NCBI RefSeq assembly: GCF_029714305.1
Contig: NZ_CP121647.1
Coordinates: 5,724,501 to 5,788,500 of the forward strand
Length of the DNA: 64,000 nucleotides
Direction of reading: 5' to 3'
From: Bradyrhizobium sp. CB3481
GTDB lineage: Bacteria > Pseudomonadota > Alphaproteobacteria > Rhizobiales > Xanthobacteraceae
Both the position numbers and the translations under genes were made by a program. The number at the start of each line of letters is the position of its first letter. The first letter of the stretch is position 1. The notes beneath the pieces were generated by a model that did no database searches, was not told the origin of the DNA, and saw nothing but the letters and a program-made list of their open reading frames with translations. Shown here piece after piece: positions 26,634 through 36,482 of the stretch.

Positions 26634-26999
26634 TTACCGAATCGTGAGGACTAGAAGAACGGGATTGCTACGGGCAAATGACAAATATCGAATAATTCGA
26701 TCTTGCCACCCGGATAATGCGATTACTCGCAGCTCCAGTTTCGATAATGAGCTAGTTTAAGAGAGGAAGCGCTGTTTCCGATGCGATGCGCTCCTTCGAT
26801 CCCGAACAAACGAGGGCTGGGCGGCAATTCATCTCGTCATCCTTAGTTGGTTCAGCCGCCATCGCGCTGCTCTGGAAAACATCTGCCCTCGAAGGCGGTC
26901 AAGTAAGGAGATCTCAGGCCTTACTCAGGCGCAATTTGATTTTTGGGAAAGGGCTGGCTGCCCCTATGCCGTTGCTGACCGTCACCTCCTAGCCGGATG

Positions 27000-27430
27000 C
27001 GCTCCCCATCTGACATCGCGGGATGAACTTGACGAGCGACGATCTCGTGCTCGGCACGCGCGACGACCGTCAGTATCTTGCCTTCCGGCAGCGGCAACCC
27101 GCAAATGCTGCTGATTTCTTTGCGAAAAGCAATCGGCGGCGAGGGCTTGAAGCGCTTGGACGGTTTTTTGGACGGGTCGCCGCAAAAGGCAAGGAGAAAG
27201 TGACTGAGCCAAGGCGCGAGCCGTGGCAGATGGCGTACGGCGCATGATAAGCGACCCGCTGGATCGAGGAGAGCCGGCATGTTGTGCCAGAGCCCCGACC
27301 AAGATAGCCGGATCACCAGAGTTGAGCTGAGCCACCGCCGTGAGTTGATTTATTCACCTCCGGTTAGCCCGGCTCGATCATCGTAACGTTGTGACCGCGG
27401 CGCCTCAGCTCGAATCGTGAACGCCCTGAC
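27000..27430 (-). pseudogene. D-amino-acid dehydrogenase-like remnant
   Basis: Minus-strand peptides LSWSGLWHNMPALLDPAGRL, RHLPRLAPWLSHFLLAFCGD and an Ile-Thr-Met-Ile-like start region match parts of the intact gene at 31049-32380 (RHLPRLAPWLIRFLVAGF). The + strand stretch GCTCGATCATCGTAACGTTGT parallels GCTCGATGATCGTAACCCTGT there. Several frames are needed, so it is a decayed duplicate of about the first third of the gene. Confidence 0.65.
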
Positions 27431-27580
27431 GAACCCTCGTCGATGTCGCCGATATGCATTGACCTTGGCTATTGTGTCCTTTTGGCGGCCACGAGCGCGC
27501 CGACAGCTTCGGGTCCCAGCGAAACGCCCCGCACGTGTTCCCTGAACACGCGAGGAAAGGCGTTACCGGCGACGGATTGG

Positions 27581-28867
27581 CTAGGGGAGCAGGTCCCTCA
27601 CGTCCTTCGACATTGCGGCGAGTGTCTTATCGACATCAGTTTGTCTGATGGCCACATCGCGGAGATGGTTGCGAAGGAGTTCGAAAATTCGCGCCGCGTT
27701 GTTGCCGGGGAACGTGTACCAGCCGGTCACCCGTGGCAGCGCTTCGATGGCGGCTCGCTGGTTCGGGTGTTCGCGATAGAACTCACCTAGATACGCCGGC
27801 TCACGGATGGCGATCATATTGACCGGAGTGGTGCCGGTCATTTTCGCCAGCAAAGTCTGCATCTGCGGGTTACTCAAGAACTTCATGTATTCCCAAGCGA
27901 TTTTCTGCTTTTGCGGATCACGGGTTAACATCATCATAGCGCGTCCGCCGATGGGAATTCGCCCTCTGTCGGACAAGAGAGGCCAGCGCATGGTTTGGAT
28001 TTCGAAGCGCCCCTTGGCTTCTTCTTCGAATGGTGCGAGCTGGGTGTTCGCCTGGGTGATAATACCGATTTGACCGGCTGTGAACGCTTGGAAGGCCTGG
28101 TCCTGGGTCATGTCGACCATGCCGGTCTGACCGAAGTGGCGGATGATGTCGAGCGCACGCCGGCCTTCCGGTCCGTCAAAGGTGATGGCGCGGTCGTCCT
28201 CGCTCATCAGCCGGCCGCCCTGGCTGGTGATCATTGCCTGGAAGGTCCAATTGCCGCTGCCGTTGTAGTCGAAGAAGCCCCCGATGATCTTGTCGTCGAG
28301 GTCATGGATCTTGCCTGCTAGGGCGAGAATGCCATCCCAGTCATTTGGAAGGTGATCGGGATCTCCGCCCGCGCGGCGCACCAAGTCCTTGTTGAAGAAG
28401 AGCGTCGGAGTAGCACTCTCAAACGGCAAGGCGTAGACCTTGTCTGCTAATTTGCAGGCATCCATCGAAGCGGCGGTCAAGCCCAAGGAATTCCAGTCCG
28501 TTTCGCTATCGATGAAATCGTTCAAAGGAATCGCCAGCTTGCGGCGCATTAAGATGGCAATTTGATCGTAGCTCTGTAGTGAGATGTCTTGGATCTCTCC
28601 AGCGACCGCCAATCGAAGCGTGCGCGCCAAATGTTCGCGATGGGTCGCGACCGGAGTCATGTAAATGACGCTCACGCCTGGGTGATCGTGCTCAAATCGC
28701 CGGCCAGCCTCTTCGAGAAAGGCTTTGTAGTTGGTGTTCGAAAACGAAACGGTCAGAACCTTGGGATTGCCTGCGCCGGTCGGGAGTGACGTCAGGCTAA
28801 GAGCAACCGCTAGGCCGGCAATGAACACGCTGGAGATAACCAGCCAGGAAGCGATTGGATTTTTCAT
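27581..28867 (-). CDS. ABC importer substrate-binding protein, UgpB-like
   Basis: 428 residues. The N-terminus has a hydrophobic export signal (ASWLVISSVFIAGLAVALSL). The body is a family 1 solute-binding protein with FSNTNYKAFLEEAGRRFEHD, the GGFFDYNGSGNWTFQAMITS stretch and GRAMMMLTRDPQKQKIAWEY. This class (COG1653) binds sugars and glycerol phosphate compounds. It is the last gene of a minus-strand operon whose permeases and ATPase lie at 33278-36272, with catabolic genes between. The ligand is unknown; the nearby phosphodiesterase suggests a phosphodiester. Confidence 0.87.
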   Translation of the reverse strand: MKNPIASWLVISSVFIAGLAVALSLTSLPTGAGNPKVLTVSFSNTNYKAFLEEAGRRFEHDHPGVSVIYMTPVATHREHLARTLRLAVAGEIQDISLQSYDQIAILMRRKLAIPLNDFIDSETDWNSLGLTAASMDACKLADKVYALPFESATPTLFFNKDLVRRAGGDPDHLPNDWDGILALAGKIHDLDDKIIGGFFDYNGSGNWTFQAMITSQGGRLMSEDDRAITFDGPEGRRALDIIRHFGQTGMVDMTQDQAFQAFTAGQIGIITQANTQLAPFEEEAKGRFEIQTMRWPLLSDRGRIPIGGRAMMMLTRDPQKQKIAWEYMKFLSNPQMQTLLAKMTGTTPVNMIAIREPAYLGEFYREHPNQRAAIEALPRVTGWYTFPGNNAARIFELLRNHLRDVAIRQTDVDKTLAAMSKDVRDLLP

Positions 28868-29053
28868 CGCTTGATCACCTCTCTTCTTGATCGTCGCCCA
28901 GGAAGGGCGCAGCTACAGTTTTGCTGATGGTTCGAAATCGCCAACAACTGCTTTGATGGGCGAGTGGCAAGGCGCTTGCGCGATGGTGGCCGTGCTGCTG
29001 AAGTTCGATGCCCTGCAGCGCCGACGGGTCCAACGCCGATTGATAAAATCCGC

Positions 29054-29443
29054 TTACTTATCGACTGAATTGGGATCGTCCCTGATGGCCAGGAGCATAA
29101 TTTCGACGAGTGTTTCACCGAAAAGTTGCGCGCCTACGCAAGTTCGCTGAGGCCAATGGCGCGAATCTTCGCCGATCCAGGTGCACCAAGCTTCGTCGAA
29201 TGCCGATTTGTGGTTGAGGTCTGACAGGTAGACCGTCGCGGAAAGTATTCGCTTCTTGTTGCTGCCAAGTTGCGCCAGAAGATGATCAAGCTTTGAGAAA
29301 ATGTCGGCGGATTGTTCCGAAATGCTCGGGGGTTTTCGATCCGGGATGGTGGCCACCCAAACGAAATCACCATACGCCGTCCCTGCGTTCCTGCCGGTTG
29401 CCTTTCCACGAAGCCGTTCGATTCCAGATGCTTGCTCAGACAT
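29054..29443 (-). CDS. RidA/YjgF-family protein
   Basis: 129 residues. The family core shows GTAYGDFVWVATIPD, SISEQSADIFSKLDHLLAQL, ILSATVYLSDLNHKSAFDEA and a QRTCVGAQLFG segment where the imine-site Arg (QR) lies, then VEIMLLAIR. RidA proteins hydrolyse reactive enamines and imines released by PLP enzymes and amino-acid oxidases. Lying in the same operon as a D-amino-acid dehydrogenase, it would clear its imine product. 28868-29053 between it and the binding protein is non-coding as far as I can see. Confidence 0.87.
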   Translation of the reverse strand: MSEQASGIERLRGKATGRNAGTAYGDFVWVATIPDRKPPSISEQSADIFSKLDHLLAQLGSNKKRILSATVYLSDLNHKSAFDEAWCTWIGEDSRHWPQRTCVGAQLFGETLVEIMLLAIRDDPNSVDK

Positions 29444-29565
29444 GAGAGACTTCCATTGTACAGTTTATGGACATCGGCACTGCGATGCCTCCGCGCTTCG
29501 TCGATGTCGATGATCAGTTTAAGATAACTGTCGACCTGGACGGTGTTGACAGGGACGTCACCGTC

Positions 29566-31044
29566 TCAGTTTTCGGCCATTCCGCTTTCAACGTAGCTGG
29601 TGTCGCCTACCGTCACTCGTCGAAGAACCTGCTTATAGCTGCCCAGTCGCGCCTCGAAGATTTCTCCGCGGACGGAGAGCTCCGGAGGCGATGCAGGCCG
29701 TAGCAGCTCGTCAAGCACCCGTCCGCCCATAGTCTTCGGCGCGTCAATGCCAAGCAGATGAAGGATGGTCGGTGCCACATCGCAAATCCCCGAGGATAAA
29801 GTAGACGCAGATCCAACGTCCGGAAAAGCCGATCCTCCCACTATGCCCACCGCTGCCAGTTCCTTCGGATGCAGCCCGCCGTGAAGGCCTAGACCGGGAG
29901 CGCGATCATTGTCATAGAAGGTACCGCCTACGAGGCCGAAGGGGTCGACCGTATCGTCGGCGCGGAAGGAAAAGGCGACGTCCGGCGCACGCACATGATC
30001 CGCAAAAACGAGGTTGTTTGAGAGGCTCCCGGGCGCGATCCCGTTGATTTCGTCCTTCCCACTCGTGAACACTGGTCCGCACCATGGCTCAGACGTAATG
30101 GTCGCAACCAACCGGGTAATCTTCGCCTCATTTGGATCGGCCAAATAGAGCGCTCCGACCTGGCCTGGCACAAGCACCACCTCACCATCGGGAGCAGGCG
30201 CGTCGCTGGGATTGAAGCCACCTGCGCGCAGACTATCGGCCACCGACACGCGCGTATGGCCGGTGATATGGCCGTGGTCCGAGATCGCGAAAATCTGAAC
30301 GCCGGCCTGCCTTCCCTCCGCTTCCCACCAGTCGAGCACACGGCCGAACTGTCGATCGCAATGGGTGATAATTGAACGCGTCGCCTCCGCGCCTGTACCA
30401 TGGAAATGCGAGGTGACGTCCGGCTCTCCGTACGAAAGGATCGTGATATCAGGCCGGTATTGCGGCCAAACAACGTCCAGGAAAGCAGAAGTAATCCAGT
30501 GTTGCCCAACGTGGTCTGGCTCGTTCTTCGGAGGCGTCGGAGGCAGGGGACCGATTTGCGCCTCGATGGCGGCGAGCACATCGTCCGGGGTGCATGCCTC
30601 GCGAAAATGACCGGACAGGCGAACGTGGCCGAAGTCCTCTGCCTTATGGTGGAAGAGCCGAGTTGTACCAGGAGTGTTGGTTGCAAGCACGGCGAGGCTA
30701 CGGCCGGCCGCCGCCATGATCTCGCCGAGCGACGGAGCCGAATAGAGACGGCCACCGCTTTCGAGATCGAGGCGACGCAATAACACGGCGTCGGAGGTAT
30801 CGATGAAGCGCGGCGCAGTGACAGAGCGGTCAAGGTATTTATTACCGACCATGCCGTGACAGCCCGTGGTTGCGCCCGTGACGAGGCTTGGAAAGGCCGA
30901 GCGCGTCTCGCTCGGATAGACCGTACGATGGTTGGCGAGCGTCACCCCGACGGTTTTCAGGCGGCAGAGGTTGGGCATCAGTTCAGGACTGACGAGATCG
31001 GGGCGCAGGCCGTCGAAGCTGACGATGAGGAAGCGGAAAGACAT
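29566..31044 (-). CDS. Alkaline-phosphatase-superfamily phosphodiesterase (nucleotide pyrophosphatase type)
   Basis: 492 residues. Metal and catalytic residues of the NPP family are in place: Asp11 in VSFDGLRPD, nucleophile Thr47 in YPSETRSAFPSLVTG, the Asp/His pair in SYGEPDVTSHFHG, ISDHGH, and a late His in LHGGLHPKE. The enzyme would hydrolyse phosphodiesters or phosphonate monoesters; the superfamily also includes phosphonoacetate hydrolase. No clear signal peptide, so probably cytoplasmic, acting on what the ABC system imports. It begins 5 bases after the dehydrogenase stop. Confidence 0.85.
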   Translation of the reverse strand: MSFRFLIVSFDGLRPDLVSPELMPNLCRLKTVGVTLANHRTVYPSETRSAFPSLVTGATTGCHGMVGNKYLDRSVTAPRFIDTSDAVLLRRLDLESGGRLYSAPSLGEIMAAAGRSLAVLATNTPGTTRLFHHKAEDFGHVRLSGHFREACTPDDVLAAIEAQIGPLPPTPPKNEPDHVGQHWITSAFLDVVWPQYRPDITILSYGEPDVTSHFHGTGAEATRSIITHCDRQFGRVLDWWEAEGRQAGVQIFAISDHGHITGHTRVSVADSLRAGGFNPSDAPAPDGEVVLVPGQVGALYLADPNEAKITRLVATITSEPWCGPVFTSGKDEINGIAPGSLSNNLVFADHVRAPDVAFSFRADDTVDPFGLVGGTFYDNDRAPGLGLHGGLHPKELAAVGIVGGSAFPDVGSASTLSSGICDVAPTILHLLGIDAPKTMGGRVLDELLRPASPPELSVRGEIFEARLGSYKQVLRRVTVGDTSYVESGMAEN

Positions 31045-31048
31045 GGGG

Positions 31049-32380
31049 TCAAGCTCTTCGAGCCATTTTGGCGATCAGCCGCCGACGGTTCAGCCCGGGC
31101 GCGACTGGCCGCAGTCGGCCGAGGAAGGAAAAGCGCTGTGGCGAATAAGGCGCGAGCTCGAAGGGTGGTGGGCGATTGTCGATGAGATCTGCGACAGCGC
31201 GGGCAGTATTGGGCGACGACGCTACCCCGATGTGCCCATGGCCGAATGCATGGATGACGTTTGAAAGCCGGCTGGCCCGCCCGATAACCGGCAGATAATC
31301 CGGAGTTGACGGTCGCGAGCCCATCCAGAAGCGGAATCCGTTGGGATTGCGGGTAAGCCGATAGGCTCCGATGGTGAAACTTTTGAGAACCTCCGCATGC
31401 CGCCAATCGGCGGGTTCGTTCACGTGGGAGAATTCGACGTGTCCAGTAATCCTGAGACCAAAGCGCGACGGCGTGGTGGTCATCCGACCATCCATCAGCA
31501 ACACACGGCTCGTGGGCAACGGATCCATGTCGGAGATCTCAACGTGGTAGCCCCGCTCCGCTTCGAGACTGACCCGGTCGCCCGCCGCCGCCGCCAGCGC
31601 CTTGGAGTGGATGCCGGCCGAGATCACCACTTCATCGCAGACCACGTTGCCGGCGTCTGTCACGACAGCGGCGGCGCGGTCGCCCTCGGAACGGAAGCCA
31701 AGCGCCCGAGCTCGCTTGACCTCGACTCCGAGGCTTACGGCGCGCCGCACCAGCGCGGCGACATAAAGACCCGGCTTGACGCAGTTATAGCCGTCGAGAA
31801 CAACGCCGAAATTATAGCGTGGATCGAGCGTCGGTTCGCGACGGCGGATCTCCTCGGTGCTGAGTTCGGTCCAGGTGCAGCCGGTCAGGCGGCGCAGGTG
31901 CCAGGCCATTCCCTCTGCCTCGAAATCGGCACGGCTGCGATAGACTTGGAGCTGACCTTTGCGTTCTATCAAGTCCGATACGCCGGCCTCGGCCGCCAAT
32001 TCGTCGTGGCGTAAATGGCAATCGGCCACGAGGGGGTGAAGCGCTCGGGCGGTCTTTTCGACCTTTTGAACCGAGAAGCCGGCAACGAGAAAGCGGATGA
32101 GCCAAGGCGCGAGCCGGGGCAGATGGCGCCAGCGGATGGTGAGCGGGCCAATCGGATTGAGGAGATACCCTGGCAGTTTGCGCCAGAGCCCCGGCAGCGA
32201 GTGCGGGACTACCAGGCTCGGACTGAGCCAGCCGCCGTTGCCGTAACTTGCGGCGTGCTCACCGCCTGGTTGGCCGGGCTCGATGATCGTAACCCTGTGC
32301 CCGCGGCGTGCCAATTCGAGCGCCGTGACGGCGCCAACGATACCTGCGCCAATGATGGCGATGTGTTTGGTGTTTGCCAT
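31049..32380 (-). CDS. FAD-dependent D-amino-acid dehydrogenase-like oxidoreductase
   Basis: 443 residues from ATG 32380. The FAD dinucleotide fold is at the start (IAIIGAGIVGAVTALELARR), followed by SYGNGGWLSPS and late FRFWMGSRPSTPDYLPVIGR and GHGHIGVASSPNTAR, typical of DadA-type enzymes. It oxidises amino acids to imino acids, feeding electrons to the membrane chain. The reading frame extends upstream without a stop into the C-terminal half of the KDPG aldolase gene, an unusual in-frame join. A decayed partial copy is at 27000-27430. Confidence 0.87.
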   Translation of the reverse strand: MANTKHIAIIGAGIVGAVTALELARRGHRVTIIEPGQPGGEHAASYGNGGWLSPSLVVPHSLPGLWRKLPGYLLNPIGPLTIRWRHLPRLAPWLIRFLVAGFSVQKVEKTARALHPLVADCHLRHDELAAEAGVSDLIERKGQLQVYRSRADFEAEGMAWHLRRLTGCTWTELSTEEIRRREPTLDPRYNFGVVLDGYNCVKPGLYVAALVRRAVSLGVEVKRARALGFRSEGDRAAAVVTDAGNVVCDEVVISAGIHSKALAAAAGDRVSLEAERGYHVEISDMDPLPTSRVLLMDGRMTTTPSRFGLRITGHVEFSHVNEPADWRHAEVLKSFTIGAYRLTRNPNGFRFWMGSRPSTPDYLPVIGRASRLSNVIHAFGHGHIGVASSPNTARAVADLIDNRPPPFELAPYSPQRFSFLGRLRPVAPGLNRRRLIAKMARRA

Positions 32381-32459
32381 ATGTTGCTTGTGATGGTGAT
32401 GGCTATATTCGTTGCTGCAATGCGTAAGGCAGGCCGGCGATGGTGGCCCGTAATGGAAA

Positions 32460-33095
32460 AGCAAGGTGCTCAGCTTTGCCGTTTCGCGAGCCAAAGCCTC
32501 GATCTCTGCCCAATCGCCTGCTTGAATAGCGGCGACAGGCTTGACCCGATTCGGGCCAATGCAGGCGACGCAGGGTAGCGACAAGTATTCTCTTGCATTT
32601 TCGCGCGTGATCACTCCCGACGGGCAGAATGAGAGCCGCGGTATTGCGGCGCTGATTGAATTGAGTGCAGGAACACCGCCGGACGCCTCCTCCGCGAAGT
32701 TTCAGCGTGTCCTCCCCCTTCTCCAGCAACGCCATCGCCTCGCTCATCGTGGAAGCACCCAGAAGGAACGGTAGTTCCTCGGCCTTGCAAGCTGAGATCA
32801 ACTGTCCGGTGGTGCCAGGGGACACGCCGAACATTGCGCCTGCCGGTTTGGCCGAGCGTAGATTCTGAGGGGTCACCAATGTACCAGGGCCAATCACGCA
32901 ACGAGGGACGTCGAGCATTGCCCGAATAACGTCGAGCGCGACTGGCGTACGAAGGGGCACCTCGATTACGACCAGACCGCCCGCCATCAGAGCTTCGGCC
33001 AGCGGTCGAGCATAAGCTACATTTTCGACAACAAGCGCAGGAACAACTGGGGCCAATGTACAGATTTCGCTTATGCGCGTGGATTTTGACTGCAT
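32460..33095 (-). pseudogene. KDPG-type aldolase, frameshifted
   Basis: The frame from ATG 33095 reads VVPALVVENVAYARPLAEAL, GLVVIEVPLRTPVALDVIRA, PRCVIGPGTLVTPQNL, FGVSPGT and EDTLKL. Near 32690 it shifts; the other frame gives GGVPALNSISAAIPRLSFCP, ITRENAREYLSLPCVACIGP and DWAEIEALARETAKL. Together this is a full-length Eda-type aldolase of about 213 residues, which splits 2-keto-3-deoxy-6-phosphogluconate and similar keto acids by a Lys Schiff base. The Lys region TLKL falls just before the break. There is no stop before the dehydrogenase. Confidence 0.8.
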
Positions 33096-33277
33096 CTCGG
33101 AGCTTCGTTGGGATTTGTGGAGTTATTGTACCCGGGCCAACAAGCGCTGCACGGCGTGGACTTTAGCCTCTGTCGCGGCGCGCGCTTCGGAGTAGTAAGA
33201 AAAGCCTGCCGTAAATTGCGCGCGATGATCAGCTTCATGATGGATTTGCGATACTAGCACGTACCCTGTGCGGCTCT

Positions 33278-34126
33278 TCACTTGACGGCTCCCCGCGTTA
33301 GTCCTTCGACGAACCATTTTTGTGCAGCGAGGAAGGCAATGACGAGTGGTAAAACAACGAGTGTCGCTGCGGCCATGAGTGGGCCGTAGTCATTGCCGGC
33401 TTCTTCGTTCTTAAAAGCAATGATGCCGAGCGGGGGGGGCATCAGGTTCTCGGACCGCAGGGCGATCAGGGGCCAGAAGAGACCATTCCAGTGGCTGACG
33501 ACCGAAAAGATCGAGAAGGCGATAATGGATGGAAGCGCCATCGGCAGCATAATCCTCCAGACGATCGCGAGTTCGGAGAGCCCGTCGAGGCGAGCGGCAT
33601 GAACTACGTCATCCGGAATGGTCTTGAAGAACTGGCGGAACAAAAAGATGCCGAATGGCGAGACGACATAGGGGAAGACCAGCGCCGCATATGTGTTGAG
33701 GATGCCGAGGTGGTAAGCAAGGATGAAGAGCGGCAGTGAGAGTACTTGGTATGGCAGCAGCAGGCTGATGAGCACCATGCCGAAGAGCAGGTCGCGGCCG
33801 GGAAACCGCAGCTTCGCCAGAGCATAAGCACAGGGCCCGCAGACGGTGATCTGTACCGCCAGGATCAGCGCACAGACGATCAGGCCGTTGCCCATGTAGC
33901 GCAACAACGGTGCATTTGTCAGCGCCTTCGTATAGTTCTCGAACCCGTAGAATTGGGTAGGCCAGAAGGAAAAGGACGCGCGGAAGATCTCGCCCGGCGG
34001 CTTGATTGACAGCGACACCATCCACACGAAAGGGACGAGAATGAGCGCTCCGGTGACCAGCAGCACGGCATGTCGAAGAATGGCTGCGGACAGCGATAGG
34101 CGGTTGGTAGAACTTGTGGTGCTCAT
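33278..34126 (-). CDS. ABC importer permease, UgpE-like
   Basis: 282 residues, six membrane segments, with the EAA loop VHAARLDGLSELAIVWRIML that docks the ATPase. It belongs to the carbohydrate/glycerol-phosphate permease family (COG0395). The start overlaps the end of the partner permease by 4 bases (ATGA). Between its stop and the aldolase gene (33096-33277) a 40-codon open tail exists that I do not recognise. Confidence 0.9.
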   Translation of the reverse strand: MSTTSSTNRLSLSAAILRHAVLLVTGALILVPFVWMVSLSIKPPGEIFRASFSFWPTQFYGFENYTKALTNAPLLRYMGNGLIVCALILAVQITVCGPCAYALAKLRFPGRDLLFGMVLISLLLPYQVLSLPLFILAYHLGILNTYAALVFPYVVSPFGIFLFRQFFKTIPDDVVHAARLDGLSELAIVWRIMLPMALPSIIAFSIFSVVSHWNGLFWPLIALRSENLMPPPLGIIAFKNEEAGNDYGPLMAAATLVVLPLVIAFLAAQKWFVEGLTRGAVK

Positions 34127-35097
34127 TGATAATGCACCTTCCTGTCCATAAGCCGAGCCTGAACGAGTGTGAGCGTCACGATGATGGCGAGAAAGACGAC
34201 GGCAACGGCAGCGCCATATCCGGCGCGCAGATACTCAAAGCTCTCCCGATAGAGAGTATAGAGCAGCACTTCGGAGGCGTGGCCGGGGCCGCCCTGGGTC
34301 AGGATCTGGATCGTGTCGAACGCTTCAAAAGCCCTCAGGGCCACGACGATGATGACGAACATCAAGACTGGCCCGAGCATCGGCAATGTGACGGTGCGCA
34401 TCCGGTCAAACCAAAGGTCGGCAGCATCGACATCGGCAGCATCGTATAGGTCCTGCGGGATGCTCTTAAGACCGGCTAGAAACAAGACCATGGCATAGCC
34501 GAGGTTCTGCCAGATGCCGATGACGGCGAGCACCGGGAGAGTAGTATTCTCGTCGCGCAGCCAGTTGGCGGTCGGCAGACCTATGGCGGACAGTATCTGA
34601 TTGACAAGGCCGATCGTGGGATGCAGCAGCGCCTCCCAAGCGATGGCCATGGCCGTCAGCGTGGCCATAAAGGGCAGAAAGTGAATGGCGCGGTAGAAGG
34701 CGCGCAAGCTCTGTCCGCGCTCTATGAGGAGCGCGATCAGGAGGCCGAAAACAACTGTGCTTGGCACGACGATCAGAACGTAGATAACCGTGTTGACGAG
34801 CGAGGCCCTGAAGCCCGCGTCGGCGAAAATCTCGCGGAAGTTGGCGAGGCCGACGAACCAGAGAGAACGGGCCCCGAACTGCCAGTCGGTGAGCGCGATG
34901 ACGAATACGCCGATCACCGGCAGGAAGAAAAGGCAGAGCAGTAGGAAAACGGCAGGCCCTGCCAGGGTCCAGGCCGCCAGCGCTTCCATAAAGGCACGCC
35001 CGCGGGCCGGTGAAGCGGCGGGAGATGAAAATGTTCGAACGTCACCGGTCACGGACGGCTCGTCGGAGGCGGTGGAAAGACCAAGAGGTTCGCTCAT
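34123..35097 (-). CDS. ABC importer permease, UgpA-like
   Basis: 324 residues with six membrane helices and the EAA loop YDAADVDAADLWFDRMRTVT. It is the first permease of the pair (COG1175) and overlaps both neighbours by 4 bases, so the importer genes are tightly co-translated. The N-terminal 40 residues are hydrophilic and cytoplasmic. Confidence 0.9.
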   Translation of the reverse strand: MSEPLGLSTASDEPSVTGDVRTFSSPAASPARGRAFMEALAAWTLAGPAVFLLLCLFFLPVIGVFVIALTDWQFGARSLWFVGLANFREIFADAGFRASLVNTVIYVLIVVPSTVVFGLLIALLIERGQSLRAFYRAIHFLPFMATLTAMAIAWEALLHPTIGLVNQILSAIGLPTANWLRDENTTLPVLAVIGIWQNLGYAMVLFLAGLKSIPQDLYDAADVDAADLWFDRMRTVTLPMLGPVLMFVIIVVALRAFEAFDTIQILTQGGPGHASEVLLYTLYRESFEYLRAGYGAAVAVVFLAIIVTLTLVQARLMDRKVHYQ

Positions 35098-36272
35098 CGA
35101 GCGATCTCCCGGATATTCGTCACCGATACCCCGCCGGATTGCACCTCGCGGCGCAAACGCCGACCGTCACGGGTAAAGAGAAGCATGCGGTCCGACCTGA
35201 CGCCGACATGCAAGGTCTGGCCGGGAGCAATATGAGGAGCACGTTCGGCGAGCAGCCGTGCGATCAACGGATGCTCGACGCCCGCCAGGTCGAGATGGAC
35301 GAAGAGATCGGAGCCCATATGCTCGATCATGCGCACGGAACCGGTCAATGTGCCCTGCCCGCCGTGGTCCGCGAGATGAAACGCCTCTGGGCGAATACCG
35401 AGAGCGAGATGCGCGCCGGCGAATGCATCGACCGCAATCGTGAGGGTCGATCCAGCTACATCGATCAGGCCGCGTTCGCGCACGATGCCCTCAAGTATAT
35501 TGATCTTGGGTGAACCGATGAATTCTGCGACTCGCCGGTCGTCCGGATAGGCATAGATGTTCTGCGGTGGACCGACCTGCAATAACTCACCGTCGAGCAT
35601 CACCGCCACCCGATCCGACAGGGTCATGGCCTCGGCCTGGTCATGCGTGACATAGACGAAGGTTACCCCGAGCCGCTGGTGCAGCTCCTTGATCTCGGCC
35701 CGCATTTGCACACGCAGCTTGGCGTCGAGGTTGGACAGCGGTTCGTCCATCAGAAAGACAGCTGGATGGCGCACCATCGCCCGGCCGACGGCTACGCGCT
35801 GGCGTTGGCCGCCAGAGAGCTGCCCCGGTTTGCGGGCCAGCAGGTGGCCGATGCCGAGGGACTTGGCCGTGCGGGTGACTTCCGCGTCGATCTCGGCAGC
35901 AACCCGCGCCGTTCCGGGGAGCAGGCGACCGAGAAAAGGAAGCCTTTGGACGGCCGAAAGCCTGCGCATACGAAGCGGTAGCGCCATGTTCGAGGCGACC
36001 GTCATATGCGGATAGAGCGCGTAGGACTGAAAGACCATGGCGACGTCTCGCCACTTCGGCCGCACTCCATCCACGACCCGTTCGCCGATCGACACCGATC
36101 CCGAGTCCTGTACCTCAAGCCCGGCCAGGATACGCAACAGGGTCGACTTCCCACACCCCGATGGCCCCAACAGGGTCAGGAACTCACCATCCGCTATCGA
36201 CAGCGACACACGACGCAAGACAGTCGTCGGGCCGTAATTCTTATCGATGCCATCAATGAATACGGCTGCCAT
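35094..36272 (-). CDS. ABC importer ATPase, UgpC/MalK-like
   Basis: 392 residues from ATG 36272 (frame opens at 36314). Walker A GPSGCGKST, Q-loop FQSYALYPHM, signature LSGGQRQR, Walker B VFLMDEPLSNLD and the H-loop VTHDQAEAM are all intact. A C-terminal TOBE-type regulatory domain follows (GIRPEAFHLAD), as in MalK and UgpC. First gene of the minus-strand operon; its promoter lies in 36273-36480. Confidence 0.93.
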   Translation of the reverse strand: MAAVFIDGIDKNYGPTTVLRRVSLSIADGEFLTLLGPSGCGKSTLLRILAGLEVQDSGSVSIGERVVDGVRPKWRDVAMVFQSYALYPHMTVASNMALPLRMRRLSAVQRLPFLGRLLPGTARVAAEIDAEVTRTAKSLGIGHLLARKPGQLSGGQRQRVAVGRAMVRHPAVFLMDEPLSNLDAKLRVQMRAEIKELHQRLGVTFVYVTHDQAEAMTLSDRVAVMLDGELLQVGPPQNIYAYPDDRRVAEFIGSPKINILEGIVRERGLIDVAGSTLTIAVDAFAGAHLALGIRPEAFHLADHGGQGTLTGSVRMIEHMGSDLFVHLDLAGVEHPLIARLLAERAPHIAPGQTLHVGVRSDRMLLFTRDGRRLRREVQSGGVSVTNIREIAR

Positions 36273-36482
36273 AGACGTTACTTCTACATCTTTCGTGAAA
36301 GCGCTTCGGAGCACGGCAATCGGATCGCCAATCTTGTTTGGAGGTGTCCGCTGACGTGCAGGACCTTAGAAGCTCGAATTGCTACAGTCGGATGACGTCC
36401 ATCGAATAATTAGCTGCCAAGGTTGCGCGCACGCGATAATGTGTGGCGCCCGGGGGAAAATGATCTCGGAAGAACAAGCTCT

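Noticed and set aside
26533..26640. SAM or cobalamin riboswitch before the MetE-like gene
   Set aside because: Only a single perfect hairpin is present; none of the conserved junction sequences of those riboswitches is seen.
29928..30833. Minus-strand 301-codon frame inside the phosphodiesterase gene
   Set aside because: Same strand but another frame of a gene with intact catalytic motifs; Ser/Arg-rich nonsense peptide.
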